Source of the DNA: Onthophagus taurus
Lineage: Eukaryota; Arthropoda; Insecta; Coleoptera; Scarabaeidae
DNA length: 64,000 bases
Direction: 5' to 3'
Assembly: GCF_036711975.1 (NCBI RefSeq)
Contig: NC_091967.1
Coordinates: 11,780,001 to 11,844,000 of the forward strand
In this document: positions 12,541-23,045 of the stretch, piece by piece
Position numbering within the stretch: the stretch's first letter is position 1
Layout of the letters: each line of letters opens with the position of its first letter
The notes under the pieces: generated by a model
What the model was told of the DNA's origin: nothing
Databases searched by the model: none
The model's input: only the letters and a program-made list of their open reading frames with translations
Translations under genes and position numbers: made by a program

Positions 12541-13660
12541 AATGTTGAAACAAAACTTACATTTTCGTATAACCTAAGTATCAAAAAAGATGCTAATTTA
12601 AAAATTCCTGGAAGCCGTATTTATTGAAATTAAGGAATGAGACTTGTTCTAACTTAAAGCTCAAAGCTTTCTCTTTAAAATGATGTATAATAATTGTTGG
12701 GTTGGATTGGAAAAATATTGAGAAAAAAAAAGTTGAAACAAAACTCACATTTTCATATAACCTAAAAGTGTCAAAAAAGATGCTAATTTAAACATTTCTG
12801 GAAGCCGTATTTATTGAAATTAAGGAATGAGACTTGTTCTAACTTAAAGCTCAAAGCTTTCTCTTTAAAATGAGGTTTAATAATTGTTGGGTTGGATTGG
12901 AAAAATATTGAGAAAAAAAATGTTGAAACAAAACTTACATTTTCGTATAACCTAAAAGTGTCAAAAAAGATGCTAATTTAAACATTCCTGGAACCCGTAT
13001 TTATTGAAATTAAGGAATAGGACTTGTTCTAACTTAAAGCTCAAAGCTTTCTTTTTAAAATGATGTATAATAATTGTTGGGTTGGATTGTAAAAATATTA
13101 AGAAAAAAAATGTTGAAACAAAACTTAAATTTTCGTATAACCTAAAAGTGTCAAAAAAGATGTTAATTTAAAAATTCCTGGAAGCCGTATTTATTGAAAT
13201 TAAGGAATGGGACTTGTTCTAACTTAAAGCTCAAAGCTTTCTCTTTAAAATGTTGTATAATAATTGTTGGGTTGGATTGGAAAAATATTCAGAAAAAAAA
13301 TGTTGAAACAAAACTTACATTTTCGTATAACGTAAAAATGTCAAAAAAGATGCTAATTTAAACATTCCTGGAAGCCGTATTTATTGAAATTAAGGAATGA
13401 GACTTGTTCTAAATTAAAGCTCAAAGCTTTCTCTTTAAAATGATCTATAATAATTGTTGGGTTGGATTGGAAAAATATTAAGAAAAAAAATGTTGAAACA
13501 AAACTTACATTTTCGCATAACCTAAAAATGTCAAAAAAGATGCTAATTTAAAAACGCCTGGAAGCCGTATTTATTGAAATTAAGCAATGGGACTTGTTCT
13601 AACTTAAAGCTCAAAGCTTTCTCTTTAAAATGATGTATAATAATTGTTGTGTTGGATTTC
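12536..13660. repeat. 190-bp satellite, six units, orientation A
   Basis: GTTGAAACAAAAC recurs at 12544, 12732, 12922, 13112, 13302 and 13492 (188, then 190 bp each time). Shared internal text includes AAGCTCAAAGCTTTCT and TTGTTGGGTTGGATTGG. Identity between units is high. The same unit in reverse orientation fills the element at 49.1-50.4 kb. No inverted ends were found around this array. Confidence 0.92.
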
Positions 13661-14489
13661 TCTCCAGCCATATCCCTGTAAAATATATCATTACAACCCA
13701 ACATTTAAATTTTGTTCAAATAATTTTTTATACTACTTACAAAAAATCCTTTCTTAATTGATTAAGTACACATTTGTATGCCTTTTCATTTTCTGGTTCT
13801 TGTAATTCTTTTAAAGATTCTCATTTTCATTAGATCACCAAAGGAAACTGCAGTAATATCAAGCTTCAAAATCAAATCTTTCAGGCAAATTTTGCATAGT
13901 TCAAAGTTTCTTAAAATTATTACGGGTCATCAAAAGATTTTGAAAACAAAGCCAAATAAATATATTCTTAGAACAACAATTTGTATTTTATTTTTTGATC
14001 ACATAAACTGGAAATATAAGCCCCATATAAACTTCATTAATACTCAATAAGTATCCATCTCGAAATAAACAATATAACTTAATCTCTTAATTAGTAAGTT
14101 AATACGTGTGATATACATAGTTAGTTCCGAAAATACAGTTAATTTAAAAATATGCATATCCAATTTTTAGTACATACACATTCGAAAAATATATCCTGCA
14201 ATTTATCGAATTGCGACGCGACAAACTCGTTCTCTCTTTACACTCTAATATCCACTTAAAAACTAGAATGATGTTAGGTCCTATTTTTAGATTTAACCAA
14301 AACGTTAACATTTAAACATTCAGTTAGGTTATGTCAGTTGAATTTTTGTAGTTAATTTATTAAACAACTTTGTGCATTGTTCAAATACTATTGTTAATTA
14401 AATAATTTTTTCGTACTTTATCAACAACAACATTCAGTTATATTTTTTTTTATTTGTACAGACAGGATTAGAGCGAATTAATTTAGCAT

Positions 14490-15230
14490 TTAATTATGTC
14501 GAAGAATTTCAACAGCTTGAGCAACTAATTGCTCATCAGTTAAATATAACGGTTCCAAAGGTTTTTTTTCCTCCTCACTTTGAGTGTTAGGATCATCTCC
14601 CAAAGGTTTGCGTTTTGAAAATGAACCATGATATTCAGTAGCTTCGGTGTTATCAATAATAAATTTTAAGTTATCTACAGTTATTCCACCCCCTGGCATT
14701 ATTATAATACGATTTCCAACTTGTTCCATTAATTTCTTAATCAATTTGACTCCTATTTGAGCATTTTCTTGTTTCCCACTCGTCAAAATCCTTGTAAATC
14801 CTAAATCGATAATAACCTCTATTTCGATAGTAGGCTTTCTTACTAAATCAAAAGCACGATGGAACGTAACCGGTAATGGAAAACAAGTTTTTATAATTTC
14901 CCTTGATGTTTTCATATCGACATCACCGTTTTCGAGTAATGCCCCAAAAACGAAACCGTCGGTTTTGTATTTTCTTAATACTTTTGCATCTTCCCTCATA
15001 ATTTCAATCTCTTCGGGTGTGTAAATGAAATTTCCACCGCGACACCTCAACATACAAAAGATGGGGATGTTTGTGGGATTTGCATTTTGGATTTGCATCA
15101 AAAGTCCAGGAGTTGGTGTTAAACCGCCCTCTGATAGTGCTGAACACAATTCAATGCGTGCTGCACCGCCGGCAAAAGCGGCCATCGCAGACTCAAAATT
15201 ATCAACACAAACCTCCAACGATTTTGGCAT
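14490..15230 (-). CDS. cutC: Copper homeostasis protein CutC homologue
   Basis: Single-exon gene for a 246-residue TIM-barrel protein of the CutC family, implicated in copper handling; human CUTC binds Cu(I), and the enzymatic role is uncertain. Seen: EVCVDN near the start, ARIELCSALSEGG, CRGGNFIY, DGFVFGALLENGDVD, PVTFHRAFD, ILTSGK and MPGGGIT in order. The cysteines equivalent to human C31 and C52 are present (C8, C29). The ATG at 15230 (MPKSLEVCVD) is chosen; the open frame runs 19 codons further upstream without an ATG. A minus-strand AATAAA sits at 14449-14454, about 40 bp past the stop. The gene starts only 114 bp downstream of the CFAP58 stop on the same strand. Confidence 0.95.
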   Translation of the reverse strand: MPKSLEVCVDNFESAMAAFAGGAARIELCSALSEGGLTPTPGLLMQIQNANPTNIPIFCMLRCRGGNFIYTPEEIEIMREDAKVLRKYKTDGFVFGALLENGDVDMKTSREIIKTCFPLPVTFHRAFDLVRKPTIEIEVIIDLGFTRILTSGKQENAQIGVKLIKKLMEQVGNRIIIMPGGGITVDNLKFIIDNTEATEYHGSFSKRKPLGDDPNTQSEEEKKPLEPLYLTDEQLVAQAVEILRHN

Positions 15231-15320
15231 TTTTAACCTAAAAAAACGACGCGATTTTTTCGTACGTAAAATAAAAACACCGAACACTGTTGAAATCCCG
15301 CACTCAAATTGATTACTTGT

Positions 15321-15326
15321 TTTATT
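15321..15326 (-). terminator. Poly(A) signal of CFAP58
   Basis: TTTATT on the plus strand reads AATAAA on the minus strand, 19 bp past the CFAP58 stop. Cleavage shortly after would leave at most about 75-80 bp for the promoter and 5' UTR of cutC. Confidence 0.6.
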
Positions 15327-15344
15327 TTTTTTGGTTAAAACAAA

Positions 15345-18300
15345 TTAATTCACACTTGTTACAGACATTCGAAATCCACCACCGGCAAATTTCACCTCGT
15401 CGCCTTGCGAACAACTTGTCTTACTAGTTTCTTCAATGGCCGCAGTACGTCGACATGTACACTTTAATTTCTTTGCTTTTAAATATTTTCGTTTTATATC
15501 TTTAACATCTTCGCGTAATTTTTCAACTTCCAATTTATATTCCATATTTTGTAATTCAGTCATATTTAATTCGGATGCTAAACACTAAAAAAAAAAATAG
15601 AAATTTTATTGATTATTTAGGGATTTTCTTTTTTAAATGTTTTAGATGTTGATTTCTACTTTACCGACCTTCATTTTGTTTAAGTTCATAGTCAGCGTTC
15701 GTTGTGTTTTTGACAGCTGATCCATAACCTCAGGACCTGGTTGACGCTCAACTACGTTTCTTAAATTCAAATATAATCTTTCTACTTCTTTTAATTGTCT
15801 TTCACGTTCTATAGCTTGTTCAGATTGTCTTAAAAGTCTCCTAAATATAAAAAAAGAATTTAGAATAATATGGACTATGGTAATATAACCCCAAATTACA
15901 AATTCTGTTGGAATTAAACTTTTTTTTAACACACTACCAGTCCATGCAATTTAAATTTATAATTTCGCACAAACTCGATCTTTTTTTGGGTAGCTGTTTC
16001 AAACAACATTTAAATGTATACAGAGCTTCCCAAAACTCGCGGGACGGAGCTATAAGTTTTGAACGAGTGAAGAAAAAAATTTGAAAATTTGGGGATCACT
16101 AAAGAGTAATAAAAACTACACCCCTAGATAGTTTAGAACTTCATGCAATGTGGAATTTTTTTAGGGGACGAGCACCCCTACATTTTTAAATAGTCGAGTT
16201 TTAGCTTATTTTAAAAGTAATGAAAAAAGAAACACAACCCCATGATCCAAAACCCGATATCTTAATTCTTTTAAGAATTATGAGGTTTTCTTTCGACTGT
16301 TTTCAACATACTTGTTTTCTAAATTTCACTTTTAGTAACTCTAAAAAATGGCGCAAAAACTGACCGAAAAAGAAAGAATCGCTCTTTTAATGATTCATGG
16401 CTTTGGGGATAGAACAAGATCTTACGATGAAGTGCGGCATGTCTTCAATGATTCTTTTCGTCAACGACCACCGATTTCTAAATCAACAGTCTTGGTTTAT
16501 GGGGTTCTGTTTCTTTTTTCATTACCTTTAAAATAAGGTAAAACTTAACATGGGTTGCTATTTAAAAATGTCATCGCCTTAAAAAACTCCACATTGCATG
16601 GAAATTCTAAACTATCTAAGAATGTAGTTTTTATGACTCTTTAGTGATTCCCAAATTTTTTTCTGTACTCGTTCAAAACTTATAGCTCCGTCCCGGGTGT
16701 TTTGGGAAGCCCTGTATAAAGATTCGATATTGTTGACAGGCAATAATAACAATTCTCATATTCAACGTCAAGATATGGTCAAAATATGTAGTTATAAATT
16801 TTTATTGAATTAAAAGTAGAACACTAAACCTAGAACTAGAAATATTCGGGTTTAGCCATCTAAAGAGATATGGCTAAACACGAATGTTTTTAGTTCTAGT
16901 GATATTATTATCATTGCAACGGGGCTGAGGAGAATGGCCCCTCTCGTCGCCGCAACCTATAACATCTATTGTAACTTTAGTCCTCCAAAAGATAGGCCAA
17001 ATGTAGATCCTTAATGAACCTTAGTACTGCTTTATGTCTATAGGTGTCAAAAGAGCTTTACCGAAAATTTTGTATCTTAGGCGGCCTCTGGCACCGTAAT
17101 TACACAGTATACAGTAGGTCCGTAAAGTAACGGATATAGGCGATAAAATCATAATAAACGATTTATGGAAAAATCCCTGAAACAAGTCTAAAGATTTAAA
17201 TTTTTTGCAAAAAAAGCAAGAATGAGCAAGTCGAAGATCAAATGCATGCTGATTTGTTTTTTCGATAACCAGAGAATCATCCACAAATAGTTTGTGCCTC
17301 AAGGCAAAATGGTCAATTAACACTTTTAATGAGAGGTTCTTGAAAAACTACGAAAAAGGATCATTTGCGTGAGACCAAACGTCAAGAACAACTGGGTATT
17401 GCATCACGATAATGCGTCTTGTCACACAGCAATTTCAACAAACGAAAGTAAAAACATTCCTGTAGTTCCTCATCCTCCTTATTCGCCTGACTTGAGTCCT
17501 TGTGACTTTTTCCTTGTGAAAATATTTAAACGGCTGTAACCGACCAGCTGAAGGCTATTCCAGTATCAGAGTTCCAGCACTGCTATGAGGATTGGAAAAA
17601 GCGTCTCCAGCGCTGTCTGACTTCAGAAAGAAGTTATTTTGAGGGAGACAAAATTGAATTATAATTCTTTTCAAAGAAAAAAATTCAGTCTCATTACTTT
17701 TTACAACAAAGTTTAACAAATTTACAATAGTATTGAACCCCTTCGAAATTTACAAACCTTTCTCTACACCATATAATATAGTACAGTGTTACCAAACTGG
17801 TTCATTAACTTATACAATATGTTTTAATAACTTACTTTTGAAGTAATTGTAATCTTTGTAATAATTCATATAGTTCCGGATCGGAACCTTCAAGTTTCCT
17901 CCATCGATGAATATTCATAGGATTTTGTAATTCTTCTTCAAGAGCTTTACACTTTAAACGTTCTTTGACTAAATCCCTTTGCAAATGGAACACTTCTTGG
18001 CGTAAATCGGTCATGTTCGAAATGCTTTTAGTCAGTAAGCCCTTATCTTGACGCAACCGACGAATTTCTGTTTTTAAAAGTCGAATATCTTCCAATCTTT
18101 GATCGTATTGGGCTTCCCCTAATAAGATTTGAATGTCAATCTGATCTTTTTAATTAAACTTATCTTACCTCTGTGTAAAGTGGTTTCGAGAATTTTTACT
18201 TTTTCGTATAATAAAGCTAATTCGTCATTTCTTCTTACGAGTTGGGAACCTAAAATATCTCGTTCGTTCATTAATTGGTCTAAATCTTTAGCTTGTTGGC

Positions 18301-20534
18301 GTGTTAATCTATCGGCAGTCTTAAAAGAAATTGTTTGAAGTTAATATTAATTATATGATTATCGCAAATTATTAAGTTACCATAATGACTTTATGGAGTC
18401 GTTTTTCTTCAGCTTTCATCTCAGCAATCTCTTGTTTTAAGCTTCTTACTGCTTCGTTAGCATTATCCAAGTCAACTCTGATTTAAACACTTCAATATAT
18501 TTTTTTTTAACTAGAAACAAATTAATATTTACCTCAAATTTTCTTTTTCTTTATTGACTTTCCTTAAAATCATCTCTTCTTTTATAAACAGTTGTTCCTT
18601 CATAGAAATATCTTCTTTAAGCTGTTCGGTTTGATGAGTACTTATTTTAAGTTTTCCCTTTAACTCTGCAGTTTCTGCGTTCGATTCTTGTAAAGTTTTT
18701 ATCAAAGCGTTTCTTTCCGCACGAACGGCATCAAAAAGATTCAATTGCATCCGCATTTTATTTTCTTGTTCGGCAATATTTTTCTTTAATTCATAAACCT
18801 CTACCTTTTTCATTTTTTGTTCGTCCATAAAATCTTCAATTTGTTTCGTTAAATCTAATTGCTCGTCTACCATACGATCGCGTTCGTTCTCCAAATAACC
18901 GATTTGTTTAAGTCTTTTATTCCCTTCCATGATGTGATTATCGATTTCTTCTGCTAATTTTCTTCTGGCTTGTTCTTGAATTTTAATTAATTTAACATGA
19001 TCCTTTGCAACGGCTAATGAGAAGAATGAAATAATTTAACGAATCAAATTTTAAAATTAAAACAAAAATTAAACCTTGCATTCTCGTTATATTCTTAGTC
19101 ATAACATCTTTTTCTCGCATTGTTTGATCTAACGTTCGTTTGTCTTGATCAGAAGATCGTTTCATAAGTTCGATTTCTCTCGTCATATTCGCTATAGATT
19201 GTCGAAGTTTATCTTTTTCGATATTACTATCAGCTCGATCTTGTTCCATTTTTTGTAGTTTGTGGTCTGCTTGATCTTTTGATTTACTTAATTTCCATAA
19301 TTCGTTTCTTTGTTTTGCAGTTTCATCGTCTTTCATCTGAAAAGGAAGGTTTTAATAATGTTTCAATTTTTTAATAATTTCAAAAAAAGTAAAATACCCG
19401 AATTTCAGTCGATTTTTGGAGTAACTCTTTTTTTAATTTTTCATGATTAAAACAGAGATTATCCCAATCGTCTTGCATTTTTGCCGTTTTCTTTGACATC
19501 TCATCGTATTCTTTCATTGCTTTATCAGTGTTAACTTTTTGTGTTGCTATATGCATCTCTGCTTTAGATAAAGATTTTTGTAAAGAAGTTATCGTATCAT
19601 TTAAGGTACTAATATCGCCATCTTTCTTTTCGATCGTTTGCATATATTCTTGTATATCACTGTCTAATTGATCTCTATTTTTTTTTAAACGTGTTATTTC
19701 AACGTTTTGTTCCTTAAAAAAAATTATTTTAATATGTTTAAACCAAAATGATTAAAAATTTCTTGATTACTTCAACTTGTTCGGCAAATTCGTTTAATTT
19801 TAAATCCGCGAGGGAAGTTCTTCTTTCCAATTCTTCTTGATAACTTAAAGCGTGGGTTAATTTTTCGGTTACTTTCGCGACTTCAGATTGCAATTTATCT
19901 CTTTCTCTTTGTAGTCCATCTTTGTGTTTGCTTACTTCCGTTTGTCTGGAAAATTAATAAATTTTTTCTTTATCGCTCAATTTAAAAATATATATTTAGT
20001 TTTTACTCTTCTTCTTGCCCCATCCGATTCTTAAATTCAATCTCAGCATTTAACCCATCGATTTGCTTTCTTAAATTATCAATGATTTCTTGAGCGGTTT
20101 GTTCTCTTGAGTGAGCACCATCGCACATTTTCCAAGCATATTTAATTTGATCTTTCAAGTCATTAATCGTTTTGCTATCGGTTTTCGCTAATTCTTTAGC
20201 GAGTTCGATTTGGTTCTCATCATCAGCGATTTTCATCTCGAGTTCTTCGCATTTTTCCGTTAAAGCTTTTTCGCTTTCGTGAGTTCTAAACAAAGCTTCA
20301 AAAACTCTGGTGAATTCTTCGGCGTATTGTATTAATTCCGGATTTTGTTCAAGTTCAGTCACAGTCTATTATAAAAAATTTTATTACAAAAAAATTTGAA
20401 ACAATAAATCTTTCTTTTACCTTATTATAGTGTCTTTCAATAACAAGAAAAGGATAATCTGGATCTGTTGGATCCAAATCATCCTCACCTTCTTCTTGAG
20501 CATCGTTTAATTCTCCTAAGTCAGGATCATCCAT
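15345..20534 (-). CDS. CFAP58: Cilia- and flagella-associated protein 58 (CFAP58), 11 exons
   Basis: Coiled-coil axonemal/mid-piece protein required for motile flagella in other animals; in insects mainly sperm is expected. Exons (minus): 20534-20421, 20365-20007, 19945-19771, 19712-19398, 19336-19075, 19013-18533, 18477-18381, 18319-18169, 18118-17836, 15840-15669, 15584-15345. All phases fit, giving 882 residues against 872 in human. The N-terminus is acidic (MDDPDLGELND), then almost continuous heptad coiled coil follows. The C-terminal third is strikingly conserved: NERDILGSQLVRRNDELALL, QRLEDIRLLKTEIRRLR, EELQNPMNIHRWRKLEGSDP, ERQPGPEV, SELNM and the end FAGGGFRMS. Intron 9 (about 2 kb) holds transposons; the other introns are 50-75 bp. 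The next exon after AAG(GT) was fixed by homology to the human QLKVLSSELNM region. Confidence 0.95.
16021..16714 (+). mobile_element. Non-autonomous long-TIR element with a DUF4817 transposase stub
   Basis: The outer 220 bp on each side are inverted copies: left CAGAGCTTCCCAAAACTCGC, right end complementary from 16714, flanked by TA on both sides. The unique centre (16348 to about 16490) encodes an ATG-started stub, MAQKLTEKERIALLMIHGFG to PPISKSTV, which is the N-terminal helix-turn-helix domain (DUF4817) of a mariner-like insect transposase; the frame then runs into the right arm. No catalytic domain remains. It sits in CFAP58 intron 9, opposite to the host gene. Confidence 0.82.
16815..16902. 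repeat. Solitary hairpin repeat related to the 53-54 kb array
   Basis: CCTAGAACTAGAAATATTCGGGTTTAGCCAT is answered by ATGGCTAAACACGAATGTTTTTAGTTCTAG with a loop of about 10 nt. The stem core TTCGGGTTTAGCC and the outer CTAGAACTA words are those of the hairpin array in the homeobox intron. A few mismatches suggest an old copy. Confidence 0.8.
17205..17664 (+). pseudogene. mariner transposase remnant
   Basis: In one frame, with several stops, the text reads KSKIKCMLICFFD, FVPQGKMVN, RPNVKNNWVLHHDNASCHTA and PPYSPDLSPCDFFL, then a C-terminus ending near 17664. HHDNA and SPDLSPCDFFL carry the second and third catalytic Asp of the mariner D,D34D triad. In-frame stops after HK and after KRL show it is dead. 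It lies in CFAP58 intron 9. Confidence 0.88.
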
Positions 20535-21271
20535 GATTTTTTTTTACTAATAAAAAAGATGTTTAAAAAGTTTAATACAAAACGTTCAAGATTAACGTCA
20601 GCGAACAAGGAAATAAATGATGGAAAATGTGACGTTTTGGAAATAAAGGGAAATGAGTTTCCTTAGATAGTTAGATCAATAACTTGTTGGAGATATTTTT
20701 TAAAACGAAAAAAATTAAGTAAAAATTAGTTTATTAGAGATATGAATAATCCCCAAAACCCTTAAATAAAAATATACACGTTTATCACAAAATATTTCAG
20801 TACAATTAAACAATAATCGGCTAAGGCAAGGAGAAACGTTCGGTCATTATTTTTTTATTATCATTCTAAAACCTTCCTTTTAATATTTTTCGGATGTTTT
20901 GTACTGCGTCGTCCTAAGAACACAAAAAAAGATGGAAAAGAAAAACGTTGTCTAATAATTAGACATTAATCGTTTGTCACAAATTTTTAAATACATTTTA
21001 AATGCAGAAACGCTCTATTGAAGGTATTTTTTTACGTACAGATCGCTAAGTACTTGGTTTAAAAACAGATTAGTTTATTCATCCAAAAATCTCACTGTTA
21101 GAATGTTTCTTTTTTCTTTTTTTTTGGTGTTTGTCCTTTGTAAGTGCTAAACAAAAGATATAATAATTATTAAAGTACAACGGATGTTTTCACAACCAAC
21201 GGTTAAATCAGAAACACATTTTATATCGTAAAAACGTTTTTTTTTCGAATTTAATCTAATTTATTGCGTAG

Positions 21272-22285
21272 GGTGTCTCAGATAATTGATTTACTATAGA
21301 AAATTTTGAAACGATAGCGATTTTAAATAATTCTAATTCAATTCCACTTAACAATCCATCCAGGAAAAGGTAATCAGAGAAATTCGAATAAGATGGGACG
21401 GCACAATCTTTTATCGAAAGAACTGCTGGAATACGCCGATGATATTGAAATTATGAGTTGTAGAAAGAAACGCGGAGGAATGCTTCATCGCACTGGAACA
21501 AGTTGCAAAGAGAAGTCAGGAACCAGGAGAAGTCAAAGTACGTAATGTCCTCAGAAAGATTTTCGGACCCTTGATGGAACAGTCGCTTGAGAGTATCATG
21601 TCATGGATGATTTTAAAATCTTGAAGGTGTCTAGACAATGGAGGTTGCAGAATGGGAGAGGATTTTGCAGAAATTATCAGAATTTATAGAATTCGTCGTC
21701 GAATACTCCACTCATCATAGCGTCAAAACTTGTGAGTAACTTCCAAAATGTTATGGTACATGATGTGACTGGATGTGTTAGATTACCATTAAAAAATATT
21801 AAATGGTTCTTTCATAACGCAGAAACGTTAGCTGAGAATTCTGAAATTATTATTTCCATACATATCTATGCGATTTTGAAATGTTTGAGTTGTGCTTTTC
21901 CGCTGGATGCGAATAATTAGGCAACAATATTCGTGGTACATGATGAACATGACCGACAAACATATTTGTAACTCTTTTCAATAATGTGTACAAAAACAAT
22001 TTTAAAAATCGGACCGAAATTGATCATTTCTCTGAGATTACAGAATTGGAAATTTGGAAACATAACCCTATAGAATAAATATACCAAATTCAAAAAATAA
22101 TATGTTGATAACTTTAAAAATTTAACTTCAAAGCATGATATCTTTATGAATGATTTGCGATTGTCAATACAAAAAGCTTTAGCATAATTTTATTAAAAAC
22201 CTATTTCGTTACAAGAAAGATTTGTATATCAATATCTCTTATTGTTTCCAAATTCTCTGTAATATAGTGATAATCTGAAACACCC
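21272..22285. mobile_element. Decayed DNA element of about 1 kb with 40-bp inverted ends
   Basis: The left end GGGTGTCTCAGATAATTGAT and about 25 further bases match, inverted, the right end (…AATCTGAAACACCC), including TATAGARAATTTKGAAAC. TA lies on both outer sides, as in Tc1/mariner-type insertions. The interior holds a LINE fragment at 21380-21660 rather than a transposase. Confidence 0.7.
21380..21660 (+). pseudogene. LINE reverse transcriptase fragment with YADD box
   Basis: A frame reads LLEYADDIEIMSCRKK; a shifted frame reads FIALEQVAKRSQEPGEVKV. YADD is the reverse transcriptase catalytic box, and the following pattern is that of RTE-like LINEs. The fragment is frameshifted and lies within the inverted-end element. 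Confidence 0.7.
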
Positions 22286-23045
22286 TATATATTTTTTTAT
22301 TTTATTTAACGGTTAAATCACACTATAGCTTTATGTACAGTAATTTATATTTAAGAAGTTTTTTTCAAGTTAAAAGAAGATTGAAGAAGAACTTTGTTTG
22401 AAATTGCCTTAAAGCTTAGTTTTTTCATTAGCTGAATCACGATCACTTTTTCAAGTTTTTCTTTATTTTATCGTTTTTAAGGATTAGATTTATTTACAAC
22501 TTTTAAGAAAGGTGTTGTAGTCTTATTCTGTTGTCAAAGTTCAAAGTACGTTTCTTTAAGCACATAATCGTAAATTTAACAAATCAAATTTGATTTTTTT
22601 TAAGTACTGTTTTCTTTTGTTAAGAAAATATACAATTTTCTAAATAAAAATTTCTACGTTATAAATGAGATTTTATATTAATTGTGCAATGGTTTTCACT
22701 TAATGTATACTGAAGGTTGAAATGGACCTAAAAATGTTTTTAATATATTAATATGTATTAGAGAAATATTAATATATCAAAAAGAAATTTTTAGTTTTTA
22801 TTGATTTGGGCTATTTTCTGTGTGGTTGCAAATCAAGATTTTTCGTTGTAAAAACGCACATGTCACAAACACATTAAGTACTTAAAGCTTTGAAATTAAA
22901 ATAAACACAAAATCCATTCACAAATTGCACAATATAAAAGAAATTTACAAAAAATAGCAGAACATCCGGTTTTTTTATTATGTCTTACTCCCATTTTATT
23001 TTTTTTATGATTTCTTTCTTTCTTTCTCTTAACTTGTTTTTAATC

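Larger units (their letters stand above)
11821..14489. other. Repeat-rich intergenic region between allantoicase and cutC
   Basis: Between two convergent genes. Holds a LINE fragment (about 11981-12085), a decayed transposon protein (12102-12540), six units of a 190-bp satellite (12536-13660) and about 800 bp of AT-rich sequence with nothing recognised. A 90-codon open frame at 13778-14050 has no recognisable domain and is probably accidental. Confidence 0.6.
20535..23045. other. Intergenic region between CFAP58 and Lst2
   Basis: Contains the CFAP58 promoter side (no clear TATA seen), a roughly 1-kb decayed transposon at 21272-22285, then AT-rich sequence with nothing recognised to 22970. 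AATAAA on the minus strand at 22974-22979 is a likely Lst2 poly(A) signal. Confidence 0.6.

Noticed and set aside
15231..15287. Longer cutC frame starting 19 codons upstream.
   Set aside because: It begins at a GTG with no ATG; the ATG at 15230 has a good context and directly precedes the conserved EVCVD start of the family.
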